Shown one piece after another: positions 1 to 5,701 of a DNA stretch of 5,810 nt. Source of the stretch: Hydrocurvibacter sp036169815. Lineage in GTDB: Bacteria; Campylobacterota; Campylobacteria; Campylobacterales; Sulfurimonadaceae. The position numbers and the translations under genes are program-made. The stretch is taken from positions 1 to 5,810 of the forward strand of contig JAVHOA010000011.1 of NCBI GenBank assembly GCA_036169815.1, given 5' to 3'. Under the pieces are notes generated by a model. It was not told the DNA's origin. It did no database searches and worked only from the letters and a program-made list of their open reading frames with translations. Numbering within the stretch: position 1 is the stretch's first letter; every line of letters begins with the position of its first letter.

Positions 1-711
1 GTTTTTTGTAACACTCTTTGCACTTTCATCATCTTGCCACATGAGATTATTATTGAGATTATTTACAACTTGTATAGAATCATCTCTCGTAAAATCTTTT
101 AGATTAGTATCATTCTCTCCTTGACAAGCCCAAGAACTTTCTTGGCATAATATATCTAAATTATTTTGACAACGCGTGAGAAAATCTTGAGGAAGACTAT
201 GGCTAGCAAGCTGAGACTCATCTATTAATGAGCATGCTTTCCAATATTTGTAGGATTTATTTTTATTTTGAGCAACTCCAAATCCTCCATAATAATAAAT
301 ATTACCAAGTTGAATTAATGAGTTTGCGGCATTTTTATCAGTTTGAATAGCCTTCTCATACCAATAAACTGCTTTTTTATAATTCTTTGGTCTCTTATTA
401 TTATCAACATCATCATAAAGGCCTGCTAGCGAGTCCATACAATTCACATTACCAAGTTCAATGCCTTTCTTGTAATTTACTATGGCCTTATCAAAACTTT
501 GTTTAATTCCTTTTCCATATTGATATTGAATTCCTAAAAACCAATATCCCTGTCCACTGCCTTGCTTTGCCGCTTCTTGGAAAGATTTAAAAGATTTTTT
601 ATATTCCTTCTTGGCATACGCCAATTGCCCTTCTGTCAAAGCATCATAACTAAATAGATTAGCACTAAAAGCTAAAATTAAAAATATTAATCCAAAAAAG
701 TTATTTTTCAT
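1..711 (-). CDS. Exported Sel1-repeat protein with a DUF1566 (Lcl C-terminal-like) domain beginning, 3' end cut by the window
   Basis: The frame is open for 237 codons from ATG at 711-709 to the left edge with no stop, so the C-terminus is missing. Residues 1-23 look like a Sec signal peptide (MKNN, a hydrophobic FFGLIFLILAF core, then SANLFSYDA), suggesting a periplasmic or surface protein. Residues about 27-162 form three to four Sel1/TPR-like helical repeats, seen in YWFLGIQYQYGKGI followed by AIVNYKKGIELGN, AVYWYEKAIQ, and LIQLGNIYYYGGFGVAQN followed by YKYWKACS. Such repeats are protein-binding scaffolds. A Cys-containing linker (C160, C181, C189, C196) leads to RDDSIQVVNNLNNNLMWQDD (209-228), which resembles the start of DUF1566, usually written as V-D-N-x-T-x-LMWQD; most of that domain lies outside the window. 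The start lies inside the end of the ankyrin gene (11-base overlap), with AAAGAG about 8 bases upstream as a weak ribosome site. Function and partner are unknown. Confidence 0.85.
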   Translation of the reverse strand, partial: MKNNFFGLIFLILAFSANLFSYDALTEGQLAYAKKEYKKSFKSFQEAAKQGSGQGYWFLGIQYQYGKGIKQSFDKAIVNYKKGIELGNVNCMDSLAGLYDDVDNNKRPKNYKKAVYWYEKAIQTDKNAANSLIQLGNIYYYGGFGVAQNKNKSYKYWKACSLIDESQLASHSLPQDFLTRCQNNLDILCQESSWACQGENDTNLKDFTRDDSIQVVNNLNNNLMWQDDESAKSVTKN

Positions 712-1132
712 AATTTAACTCTTTAAATTTTTTAGCCCCATTACTTTTAAGAAAAAATATCAGTTCTTCTGTGTCTTGAGCTTTACTTGAAGAAGATTTT
801 GTTGAGCTTTTTTCCAATTCTCTTAAGGCAGAATCTAAAGCAGTAATTTTTTCTATTCCAGTATCATAAATTCTATTGATATTAGCACCATTATCTAATA
901 AAAACTTTGCAATCTCTTTGCTACCCGTTAAAATTAAAGCTGTTCCATTTCCTCGTGTTGGAGAATGGTATACAATTGCATTAACATCTAAAATTGTTGA
1001 GTTTGTTTCAACTATTCTTTTTACTTCAGAAAAGTCATCCAAATAAGAAGCAATGGCTAATTCACATTCTAGAGATTCACTTCTCCTTGTATATTCCTTT
1101 ATTCCCCATATATCAGATTCAACTTTTATCAT
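701..1132 (-). CDS. Small ankyrin-repeat protein
   Basis: This is a complete 143-residue frame from ATG at 1132 to TAA at 703-701. No signal peptide or membrane segment is visible, so it is probably cytoplasmic. Two to three ankyrin-like units can be seen: a degenerate one at about 23-52 (ELAIASYLDDFSEVKRIVE), the clearest at 60-86 (GNGTALILTGSKEIAKFLLD then NGANIN), and a last one at about 96-133 (ITALDSALREL, then EELIFFLKSNGAK). The last is split by a Ser/Lys-rich insertion at 109-117. Ankyrin repeats bind other proteins and have no enzymatic activity, so no specific job can be assigned. The start is supported by AAAAGG eight bases upstream and by an in-frame TAA six codons upstream. The gene overlaps the Sel1 gene by 11 bases, implying one transcript and possibly translational coupling. 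A small ankyrin protein paired with an exported partner could be an immunity or chaperone-like protein, but that is speculation. Confidence 0.85.
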   Translation of the reverse strand: MIKVESDIWGIKEYTRRSESLECELAIASYLDDFSEVKRIVETNSTILDVNAIVYHSPTRGNGTALILTGSKEIAKFLLDNGANINRIYDTGIEKITALDSALRELEKSSTKSSSSKAQDTEELIFFLKSNGAKKFKELNYEK

Positions 1133-1161
1133 AGTATTAGCCTTTTATTTTATTTTGCAAC

Positions 1162-1192
1162 ATAGTAATCCCCCCCCTTTAAAATAACTGAA
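1162..1192 (-). promoter_or_regulatory. Candidate promoter of the ankyrin-Sel1 unit with a G-tract in its spacer
   Basis: On the minus strand TACTAT (1167-1162) fits a -10 box. It would start transcription near 1155, leaving a 5' leader of about 20-25 bases that contains the AAAAGG ribosome site. No good -35 is visible; TTCAGT at 1192-1187 is poor. The eight-G run (1177-1170) sits three bases upstream of the -10, between the two elements. Other AT-rich matches further upstream could be used instead, so the call is tentative. Confidence 0.3.
1170..1177. repeat. Homopolymer tract of eight C (eight G on the minus strand)
   Basis: Eight consecutive C on the plus strand lie in otherwise AT-rich intergenic DNA, 38-45 bases upstream of the ankyrin start codon. 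I saw no other C or G run this long in the window. In Campylobacterota, G/C runs of about this length are known slipped-strand (phase variation) sites. Here the tract lies outside any coding frame, so a length change could only affect transcription or the leader. Confidence 0.9.
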
Positions 1193-1215
1193 ATTATGTT
1201 ACCTAATATTTTAAA
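1178..1215. repeat. 9-bp inverted repeat TTTAAAATA-N20-TATTTTAAA
   Basis: TTTAAAATA at 1178-1186 and its exact reverse complement TATTTTAAA at 1207-1215 flank a 20-base spacer, beginning directly beside the C8 tract. The arms contain no G or C, so a stable RNA hairpin is unlikely. A protein-binding site or chance in AT-rich DNA are both possible. Confidence 0.4.
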
Positions 1216-1239
1216 CTACATGATAGTAAAAGTAGGATT

Positions 1240-1299
1240 TCACCACTCAAAATCCCACTCCTCATCATCTTCAAATCCATAAAAATTCTCGGCAGCCAT
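1240..1299 (-). pseudogene. 19-codon acidic ORF, possible C-terminal remnant of a lost gene or a microprotein
   Basis: On the minus strand ATG at 1299 opens a frame to TGA at 1242-1240 that encodes MAAENFYGFEDDEEWDFEW. The frame also reads back five codons to a TGA as ESGCD before the Met. The sequence has aromatic residues and an acidic tail ending in W, which looks more like the end of a real protein than random translation. It is also less AT-rich than the neighbouring intergenic DNA. No convincing ribosome site precedes the ATG, and upstream the frame is broken by TGA and runs into the start of uvrB. I do not recognise the family. A tail left by gene loss, a tiny expressed acidic peptide, or chance are all open. 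Confidence 0.25.
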
Positions 1300-1344
1300 A
1301 TCACAGCCACTTTCTCAGAAACCATCAACAAACGAGCTTTTAGC

Positions 1345-1350
1345 TATAAT
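1345..1350 (+). promoter_or_regulatory. Consensus -10 box (TATAAT) directly before uvrB
   Basis: TATAAT matches the sigma-70 -10 consensus in all six positions and is preceded by a T-rich CTTTTAGC stretch, a pattern usual in Campylobacterota. No -35 is clear at the expected place (1322-1327 reads CCATCA). The hexamer ends only seven bases before the uvrB ATG, so transcription would begin at or within a base or two of the start codon. Confidence 0.6.
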
Positions 1351-1357
1351 TTCGCCA

Positions 1358-3340
1358 ATGAAAAAAGAAGCCAACTTTACAGTCCATTCACCCTATTTAC
1401 CAGCTGGAGATCAACCAGAAGCGATTAAAGTTTTAAGTGATTCCATAAAAAAAGGGAACCGTTATCAAGCTCTTGAGGGTGTTACAGGCAGTGGAAAAAC
1501 ACACACAATGGCGCGAGTGATTGAAAACGTGAAGATGCCAACGCTCATTATGACGCACAACAAAACGCTTGCAGCACAGCTTTACAGCGAGTTTCGTCAA
1601 TTCTTTCCAAACAATCATGTTGAATATTTTGTGTCGTACTATGATTACTACCAACCAGAAGCCTACATTCCCCGTCAAGATCTTTTCATCGAAAAAGATA
1701 GTGCAATCAACGAAGAACTTGAGCGCTTACGTCTTTCATGTACAGCAAATCTTCTGAGTTATGATGATGTCATCGTCATCGCCTCAGTCTCTGCCAACTA
1801 CGGGTTAGGTGATCCGCAGGAGTACCTCAAAATGGTGCAAGCCGTTGCCATAGGCGATGAGATCAGCCAGAAAAAACTCCTGCTTCGCCTTGTGGAGATG
1901 GGCTATACTCGCAACGACAGCTACTTTGACAGTGGACATATCCGTGTGAGCGGCGATGTCATAGACATCTATCCACCCTACTTTGAAGATGAAGCGATTC
2001 GCATCGAGTTTTTTGGCGATGAAGTAGAATCGATCTATAAATTTAGCGTACTTGAAAACAAACGGCTTGAAGATTTTAAAAAGGTCAATATCTACGCAAC
2101 AAGCCAGTTTAGTGTCACGCAAGAGCGTATGTCAGTGGCTATCAAGCGCATTGAAGATGAGCTTGGTGAACGTTTGGATTATTTTTTAAAAGAGGGAAAA
2201 CTGCTCGAAGCCCAACGTCTCAAACAGCGGGTAGAGTTTGACTTAGAGATGCTCCAAACCACTGGAATGTGCAAAGGAGTCGAGAACTACTCCCGTTTGC
2301 TTACCGACAAAAAAGCGGGTGAAGCACCTTTTACTTTGCTTGATTATTTTGAAGCAAAACATAAAGAGTATCTCGTTATCGTCGATGAGTCACATGTAAG
2401 CTTGCCACAATTTCGAGGCATGTATGCTGGAGATAAAGCACGCAAAGATGTGCTTGTAGAGTATGGTTTTAGACTTCCTAGTGCCTTAGATAATCGCCCT
2501 CTTAAAATCGATGAATACATCAACAAAGCACCCCATTATCTCTTTGTTTCAGCCACACCATCAGCGTATGAGCTTGAACTATCTGCTGCAAAAGCAGAGC
2601 AAATCATCCGCCCTACAGGACTTTTAGACCCGCTCATCGAGATTAAACCGCTTGAGAATCAAGTGGAAGATATTCACGATGAAATCAAAAAAACCGCTGC
2701 GAAAAATGAGCGTATTCTCATCACTGTTTTAACTAAAAAAATGGCCGAAGCACTCACAAAATATCTCGCCGATCTTGGCGTAAAAGTCCAGTACATGCAC
2801 TCAGAAATCGATACTATCGAGCGCAATCAAATCATCCGCTCTTTACGTGTTGGCGAGTTTGATGTGCTCATCGGCATCAACCTTTTACGCGAGGGGCTCG
2901 ACCTGCCAGAGGTGAGTTTGGTGGCCATTTTAGATGCGGATAAAGAGGGATTTTTGCGTTCTGAGACCTCACTCATTCAAACCATTGGACGAGCGGCTCG
3001 AAACTCAAATGGTCGCGTTATTTTATACGCTAACAAGATGACAGGCTCTATGACACGCGCCATTGAAAAGACACAAAACAGACGCACGCACCAAGAGGAG
3101 TTTAACTTCCTGCACGGCATTACTCCAACAACAACTATCCGTAAACTCGATGAAAATCTTCGTCTTGAAGATCAAGGTGCACTCTATGAAAAACATAAAA
3201 AACTCGATAAGATTCCAGCCTCAGAGCGCAAAAAAATCATCCAAGACCTCACAGAACGCATGAAAAAAGCAGCCAGAGAGTTGGAGTTTGAAGAAGCCGC
3301 ACGGCTTCGTGATGAGATAACAAAAATTAAAAAACTTTAG
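1358..3340 (+). CDS. uvrB: UvrABC excinuclease subunit B
   Basis: UvrB is the damage-verifying helicase-like subunit of nucleotide excision repair. It is loaded onto DNA by UvrA and then recruits UvrC for incision; it acts in the cytoplasm. The 660-residue length is usual for the family. Visible motifs in order are the N-terminal FTVHSPYLPAGDQPEAI, Walker A GVTGSGKT (41-48), the Tyr-rich damage-probing beta-hairpin around VSYYDYYQPEAY (92-103), motif II DESH (343-346), motif III SATP (398-401), and GINLLREGLDLPE followed by motif VI QTIGRAARN with GRAAR at 544-548. A C-terminal UVR domain (about 623-660, ending EFEEAARLRDEITKIKK) contacts UvrC. No key residue appears missing. The ATG at 1358 is the only plausible start, because the in-frame stretch back to TAA at 1280 has no ATG, GTG or TTG. 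There is no Shine-Dalgarno sequence before it, which fits a leaderless message. It is divergent from the ankyrin unit. Confidence 0.98.
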   Translation: MKKEANFTVHSPYLPAGDQPEAIKVLSDSIKKGNRYQALEGVTGSGKTHTMARVIENVKMPTLIMTHNKTLAAQLYSEFRQFFPNNHVEYFVSYYDYYQPEAYIPRQDLFIEKDSAINEELERLRLSCTANLLSYDDVIVIASVSANYGLGDPQEYLKMVQAVAIGDEISQKKLLLRLVEMGYTRNDSYFDSGHIRVSGDVIDIYPPYFEDEAIRIEFFGDEVESIYKFSVLENKRLEDFKKVNIYATSQFSVTQERMSVAIKRIEDELGERLDYFLKEGKLLEAQRLKQRVEFDLEMLQTTGMCKGVENYSRLLTDKKAGEAPFTLLDYFEAKHKEYLVIVDESHVSLPQFRGMYAGDKARKDVLVEYGFRLPSALDNRPLKIDEYINKAPHYLFVSATPSAYELELSAAKAEQIIRPTGLLDPLIEIKPLENQVEDIHDEIKKTAAKNERILITVLTKKMAEALTKYLADLGVKVQYMHSEIDTIERNQIIRSLRVGEFDVLIGINLLREGLDLPEVSLVAILDADKEGFLRSETSLIQTIGRAARNSNGRVILYANKMTGSMTRAIEKTQNRRTHQEEFNFLHGITPTTTIRKLDENLRLEDQGALYEKHKKLDKIPASERKKIIQDLTERMKKAARELEFEEAARLRDEITKIKKL

Positions 3341-3354
3341 GGCATTTCTAAAGA

Positions 3355-3360
3355 TATAAA
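3355..3360 (+). promoter_or_regulatory. Possible -10 box (TATAAA) for the DedA gene
   Basis: TATAAA lies 14 bases after the uvrB stop, within AAAGATATAAAG. If used, transcription would start near 3367, inside the TTACATGTAA palindrome that follows. No good -35 is present, and the upstream part would overlap the end of uvrB. Read-through from uvrB is the alternative, since no terminator is visible in this gap. Confidence 0.3.
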
Positions 3361-3361
3361 G

Positions 3362-3375
3362 CCTTACATGTAAGG
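3362..3375. promoter_or_regulatory. Perfect 14-bp palindrome CCTTACATGTAAGG, candidate operator
   Basis: CCTTACATGTAAGG is identical to its reverse complement and carries the same TTACATGTAA core that is repeated four times after the SulP gene. It sits between a possible -10 box and the ribosome site of the DedA gene, a typical place for a repressor to block transcription. As RNA it could form a short CCTTA/TAAGG stem with a CATG loop. No T-run follows on the plus strand, so it does not look like a terminator for uvrB. The binding protein is unknown. Confidence 0.55.
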
Positions 3376-3377
3376 GT

Positions 3378-3383
3378 AAAGGA
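3378..3383 (+). promoter_or_regulatory. Ribosome binding site AAAGGA that decides the GTG start of the DedA gene
   Basis: AAAGGA ends six bases before GTG at 3390, which is normal spacing. For the alternative ATG at 3399 it would be 15 bases away, and the nearer GGAAG at 3392-3396 is too close. The GTG is therefore preferred. Confidence 0.65.
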
Positions 3384-3389
3384 AAAATA

Positions 3390-3953
3390 GTGGAAGATAT
3401 GTTAAACAATATCGCAACATACGGATATATAGGAGTTTTTTTATACTCTCTTGGCGGAGGATTTGTAGCACTTATGGCAGCGTCTGTGCTCTCTTATATG
3501 GGAAAAATGGATCTTGCAACCTCTATGGCTATCGCATTTATCGCCAATGCCATCGGTGGCAACCTTCTTTTTTATCTCGCACGCAATCAAAAAAAAGAGA
3601 TGCATCTTTATCTCAAAAAACAGCGTAGAAAACTCGCATTTGCGCATATTTTGATGAAAAAATATGGCTCTTGGATTATTCTGATTCAAAAGTTTATTTA
3701 TGGGCTCAAAACGCTCATTCCAATCGCCATTGGTTTGACAAAATATGATGTTAAAAAATTTACAATATTCAATATTTTCGCAGCACTTGTGTGGAGCTTG
3801 AGTGTTGGATTTGCAAGCTATTATTTTGGGCATGCGCTAGAAAATCTTTATAAGCTTATTATTGCCAAACCCTATTTTGCGCTACTCGCAATTGGAACAA
3901 TCCTTGCCATTTTATGGTCTTATATGCATTTTGCGACAAAGAAAAGGGCGTAA
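3390..3953 (+). CDS. DedA-family (VTT/SNARE-associated) inner-membrane protein
   Basis: The frame gives 187 residues from GTG at 3390; ATG at 3399 is a less likely start. Hydrophobic segments at about 12-35, 42-64, 94-118, 124-147 and 161-181 fit a small DedA protein. The order matches the family: a Gly-rich re-entrant-like stretch (YSLGGGFVALMAASVLSYMG, 19-38), then IANAIGGNLLFYLAR (51-65) where GDxxxYxxGR is usual, then KYGSWIILIQKFIYGLKTLIP (91-111) where the RF-x-P-x-R segment is usual, then an aromatic-rich NIFAALVWSLSVGFASYYFG. Some DedA proteins flip undecaprenyl phosphate across the membrane and support envelope integrity. Residues tied to that activity look changed: no acidic residue in the first loop, Asn for the GD aspartate, and Lys for the arginines. 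The activity may therefore differ. The gene starts 49 bases after uvrB and 71 bases before the SulP gene, all on one strand. Confidence 0.8.
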   Translation: MEDMLNNIATYGYIGVFLYSLGGGFVALMAASVLSYMGKMDLATSMAIAFIANAIGGNLLFYLARNQKKEMHLYLKKQRRKLAFAHILMKKYGSWIILIQKFIYGLKTLIPIAIGLTKYDVKKFTIFNIFAALVWSLSVGFASYYFGHALENLYKLIIAKPYFALLAIGTILAILWSYMHFATKKRA

Positions 3954-3987
3954 AAGCGCCAATTTGTATGATTTTTAAGATGATGTG

Positions 3988-3995
3988 ATGTAAGC
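3988..3995 (+). promoter_or_regulatory. ATGTAAGC half-site of the palindrome, upstream of the SulP gene
   Basis: ATGTAAGC equals the right half of GCTTACATGTAAGC, but the left half (ATGTG) does not match. It lies 29 bases before the SulP start codon, in the 71-base gap after the DedA gene. Eight matching bases could be chance; it is listed because full copies flank this gene pair. Confidence 0.2.
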
Positions 3996-4024
3996 TTTCA
4001 AATCTTCTTTTTAGGGCTACTCTC

Positions 4025-5689
4025 ATGAAACAAAGCTTGCTTAAGCTTTTAGAACCAAAACTCATTACGTATATCAAAAAAAATGGCTACACGAAGAGCG
4101 ATTTTATTAAAGATGCGCTCTCAGGGCTTTCTGTTGCTATTGTTGCACTTCCTTTAGCGATGGCAATTGCCATCGCTTCAAACCTTCCACCTGAGCGAGG
4201 TTTGTTTACAGCTATTGTTGCGGGACTTCTTATCTCGCTTATGGGCGGAAGCCGTTATCAAGTTGGTGGTCCAACTGCTGCATTTATCGTCACAGTCGCC
4301 CTTGTTGCGATGAAACATGGGTATGAAGGTCTTGTGCTTGCTACCATAATGGCGGGAATACTTTTAATTCTCATGGCATTTTTAAGAGCTGGCGAGTTGA
4401 TTCGATTTATTCCCTATCCTGTTATTGTTGGCTTTACCTCGGGGATTGCTTTGTTGATTCTTTTCTCGCAATTGAGAGATTTTTTTGGTTTAAGTATCGA
4501 AACTATGCCGCCCGATTTTATCGACAAACTGGTCTTGTATGTGCAAAATCTCCATCAAACAAACCCTTATGCCGTTGTTGTTGCGCTTCTTTCCATTGCA
4601 ACAATCATTTTTTTCGCAAAGCGCTATCCAAAAATTCCTGGCGCCATTATTGTAGTCACACTTTCGGCTTTGGCGGTATGGAGTCTCAATATTCCAGTTG
4701 AAACCATTGAGAGCCGTTTTGGCGCTATTCCATCGATGCTTCCAACTCCAACCATGCCTCTGTTTTCTTTTGAAAAAATTCGTCTCTTATTGCCAGACGC
4801 TATGACTATCGCCATTTTAGCAGCCATAGAGTCACTGCTCTCAGCAGTTGTTGCCGATGGAATGGCGGGAACAAAACACAAGCCAAACACGGAGCTTTTA
4901 GCCCAAGGTATTGCAAATATCGCTTCACCTCTTTTTGGCGGTTTACCAGCAACGGGTGCCATTGCACGGACGGCAACAAATATTAAAGCGGGTGCTATCT
5001 CGCCAATTTCAGGCATTATGCATGCAGTGTGGCTTTTTGCTTTTATGCTTCTTTTAGCGCCTTTCATTGTCAAAGTCCCTCTTGCGGCTTTAAGTGCCAT
5101 TTTGATAGTTGTAGCGTGGAATATGTCTGAAATTAAACATATTCGCTCCATCATGAAAGCACCGCGCGCCGATCGTGTTGTTTTGTTTGTCACCTTTGCC
5201 CTCACTGTTTTAGTCGATTTAAATGTCGCTATCCAAGCAGGAATCGCCTTGGCTTCGGTACTGTTTATCCACTCTATGATGGAATCTGTGAAGATTCACT
5301 CTTATGAAGATGAGGATGAGGAAAACGATGATCCTGATGCTACATCTAAAAAAATAATTCCAAGCGATGTGGAAGTGTATGAGATTAAAGGGCCTCTTTT
5401 CTTTGGAGTTGCTGAAAAACTACTTGATATACTCTCACTTTTTCAAGAGAAACCGCGTGTATTTATCTTGCGTCTTCGCTATGTACCAATGATAGATTCT
5501 GCTGGCTTGCATGCGCTTGAGATGCTTTTAGAACAGCTCCATGAGCAAGATGCAACACTCATTCTCTCGGGAGTCAATAAAAATGTACACAACTATATCC
5601 GCAAAACAGGGCTCGCAAAAACAATCGGGGAGAGCAATATCGTCGATCATATCGATAAAGCGATAGCCCGCGCGAAAGTTTGTTGCTAA
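4025..5689 (+). CDS. SulP (SLC26-type) inorganic anion transporter with C-terminal STAS domain
   Basis: This complete 554-residue inner-membrane transporter belongs to a family that moves sulfate, bicarbonate or dicarboxylates; sequence alone does not tell which. The transmembrane domain covers about 31-420. It contains LSVAIVALPLAMAIAIAS (35-52), PPERGLFTAIVAG (55-67), the GGSRYQVGGPTAAF motif (74-87) and the conserved core at 267-324 with AAIESLLSAVVADGMAG, QGIANIASPLFGGLPATGAI and RTATN. An acidic linker (EDEDEENDDPD, 428-438) leads to a STAS domain (about 447-548) with the nucleotide-binding-like loop MIDSAGLHAL (489-498). STAS domains in this family regulate transport and bind partner proteins. 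The GLPATGAIARTATN type recalls bacterial bicarbonate and dicarboxylate SulP members more than plant sulfate carriers, a weak hint. AGGG eight bases upstream supports the start. It ends in CC. It may be co-transcribed with the DedA gene. No carbonic anhydrase or sulfate-assimilation gene is present to fix the substrate. Confidence 0.95.
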   Translation: MKQSLLKLLEPKLITYIKKNGYTKSDFIKDALSGLSVAIVALPLAMAIAIASNLPPERGLFTAIVAGLLISLMGGSRYQVGGPTAAFIVTVALVAMKHGYEGLVLATIMAGILLILMAFLRAGELIRFIPYPVIVGFTSGIALLILFSQLRDFFGLSIETMPPDFIDKLVLYVQNLHQTNPYAVVVALLSIATIIFFAKRYPKIPGAIIVVTLSALAVWSLNIPVETIESRFGAIPSMLPTPTMPLFSFEKIRLLLPDAMTIAILAAIESLLSAVVADGMAGTKHKPNTELLAQGIANIASPLFGGLPATGAIARTATNIKAGAISPISGIMHAVWLFAFMLLLAPFIVKVPLAALSAILIVVAWNMSEIKHIRSIMKAPRADRVVLFVTFALTVLVDLNVAIQAGIALASVLFIHSMMESVKIHSYEDEDEENDDPDATSKKIIPSDVEVYEIKGPLFFGVAEKLLDILSLFQEKPRVFILRLRYVPMIDSAGLHALEMLLEQLHEQDATLILSGVNKNVHNYIRKTGLAKTIGESNIVDHIDKAIARAKVCC

Positions 5690-5701
5690 AGAAAAATCTA
5701 T

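Noticed and set aside
1133..1163. Eight-codon leader ORF (ATG at 1163, MLQNKIKG) before the ankyrin gene
   Set aside because: It has no ribosome site, lies inside the probable promoter/leader, and its length gives no support for coding.
1805..2122. 105-codon minus-strand frame inside uvrB
   Set aside because: It is the shadow of highly conserved uvrB codons, with no ribosome site or recognisable protein.
2390..2399. TCACATGTAA inside uvrB, one mismatch from the palindrome core
   Set aside because: It encodes the conserved S-H-V-S after the DE of DESH and is explained by coding; one mismatch also breaks the symmetry.
3441..3833. 130-codon minus-strand frame inside the DedA gene
   Set aside because: It is antisense to a gene with a good start, ribosome site and family match; its Cys/His-rich translation is a by-product of the opposite strand.
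3947..3976. Terminator after the DedA gene (GGCG-TAAAAG-CGCC hairpin)
   Set aside because: The stem is only four to five pairs, includes the stop codon, and the nearest T-run is about 12 bases beyond it; too weak to call.
4624..5205. 193-codon minus-strand frame inside the SulP gene
   Set aside because: It lies wholly antisense to a clearly recognised transporter, and its translation shows no domain or natural composition.
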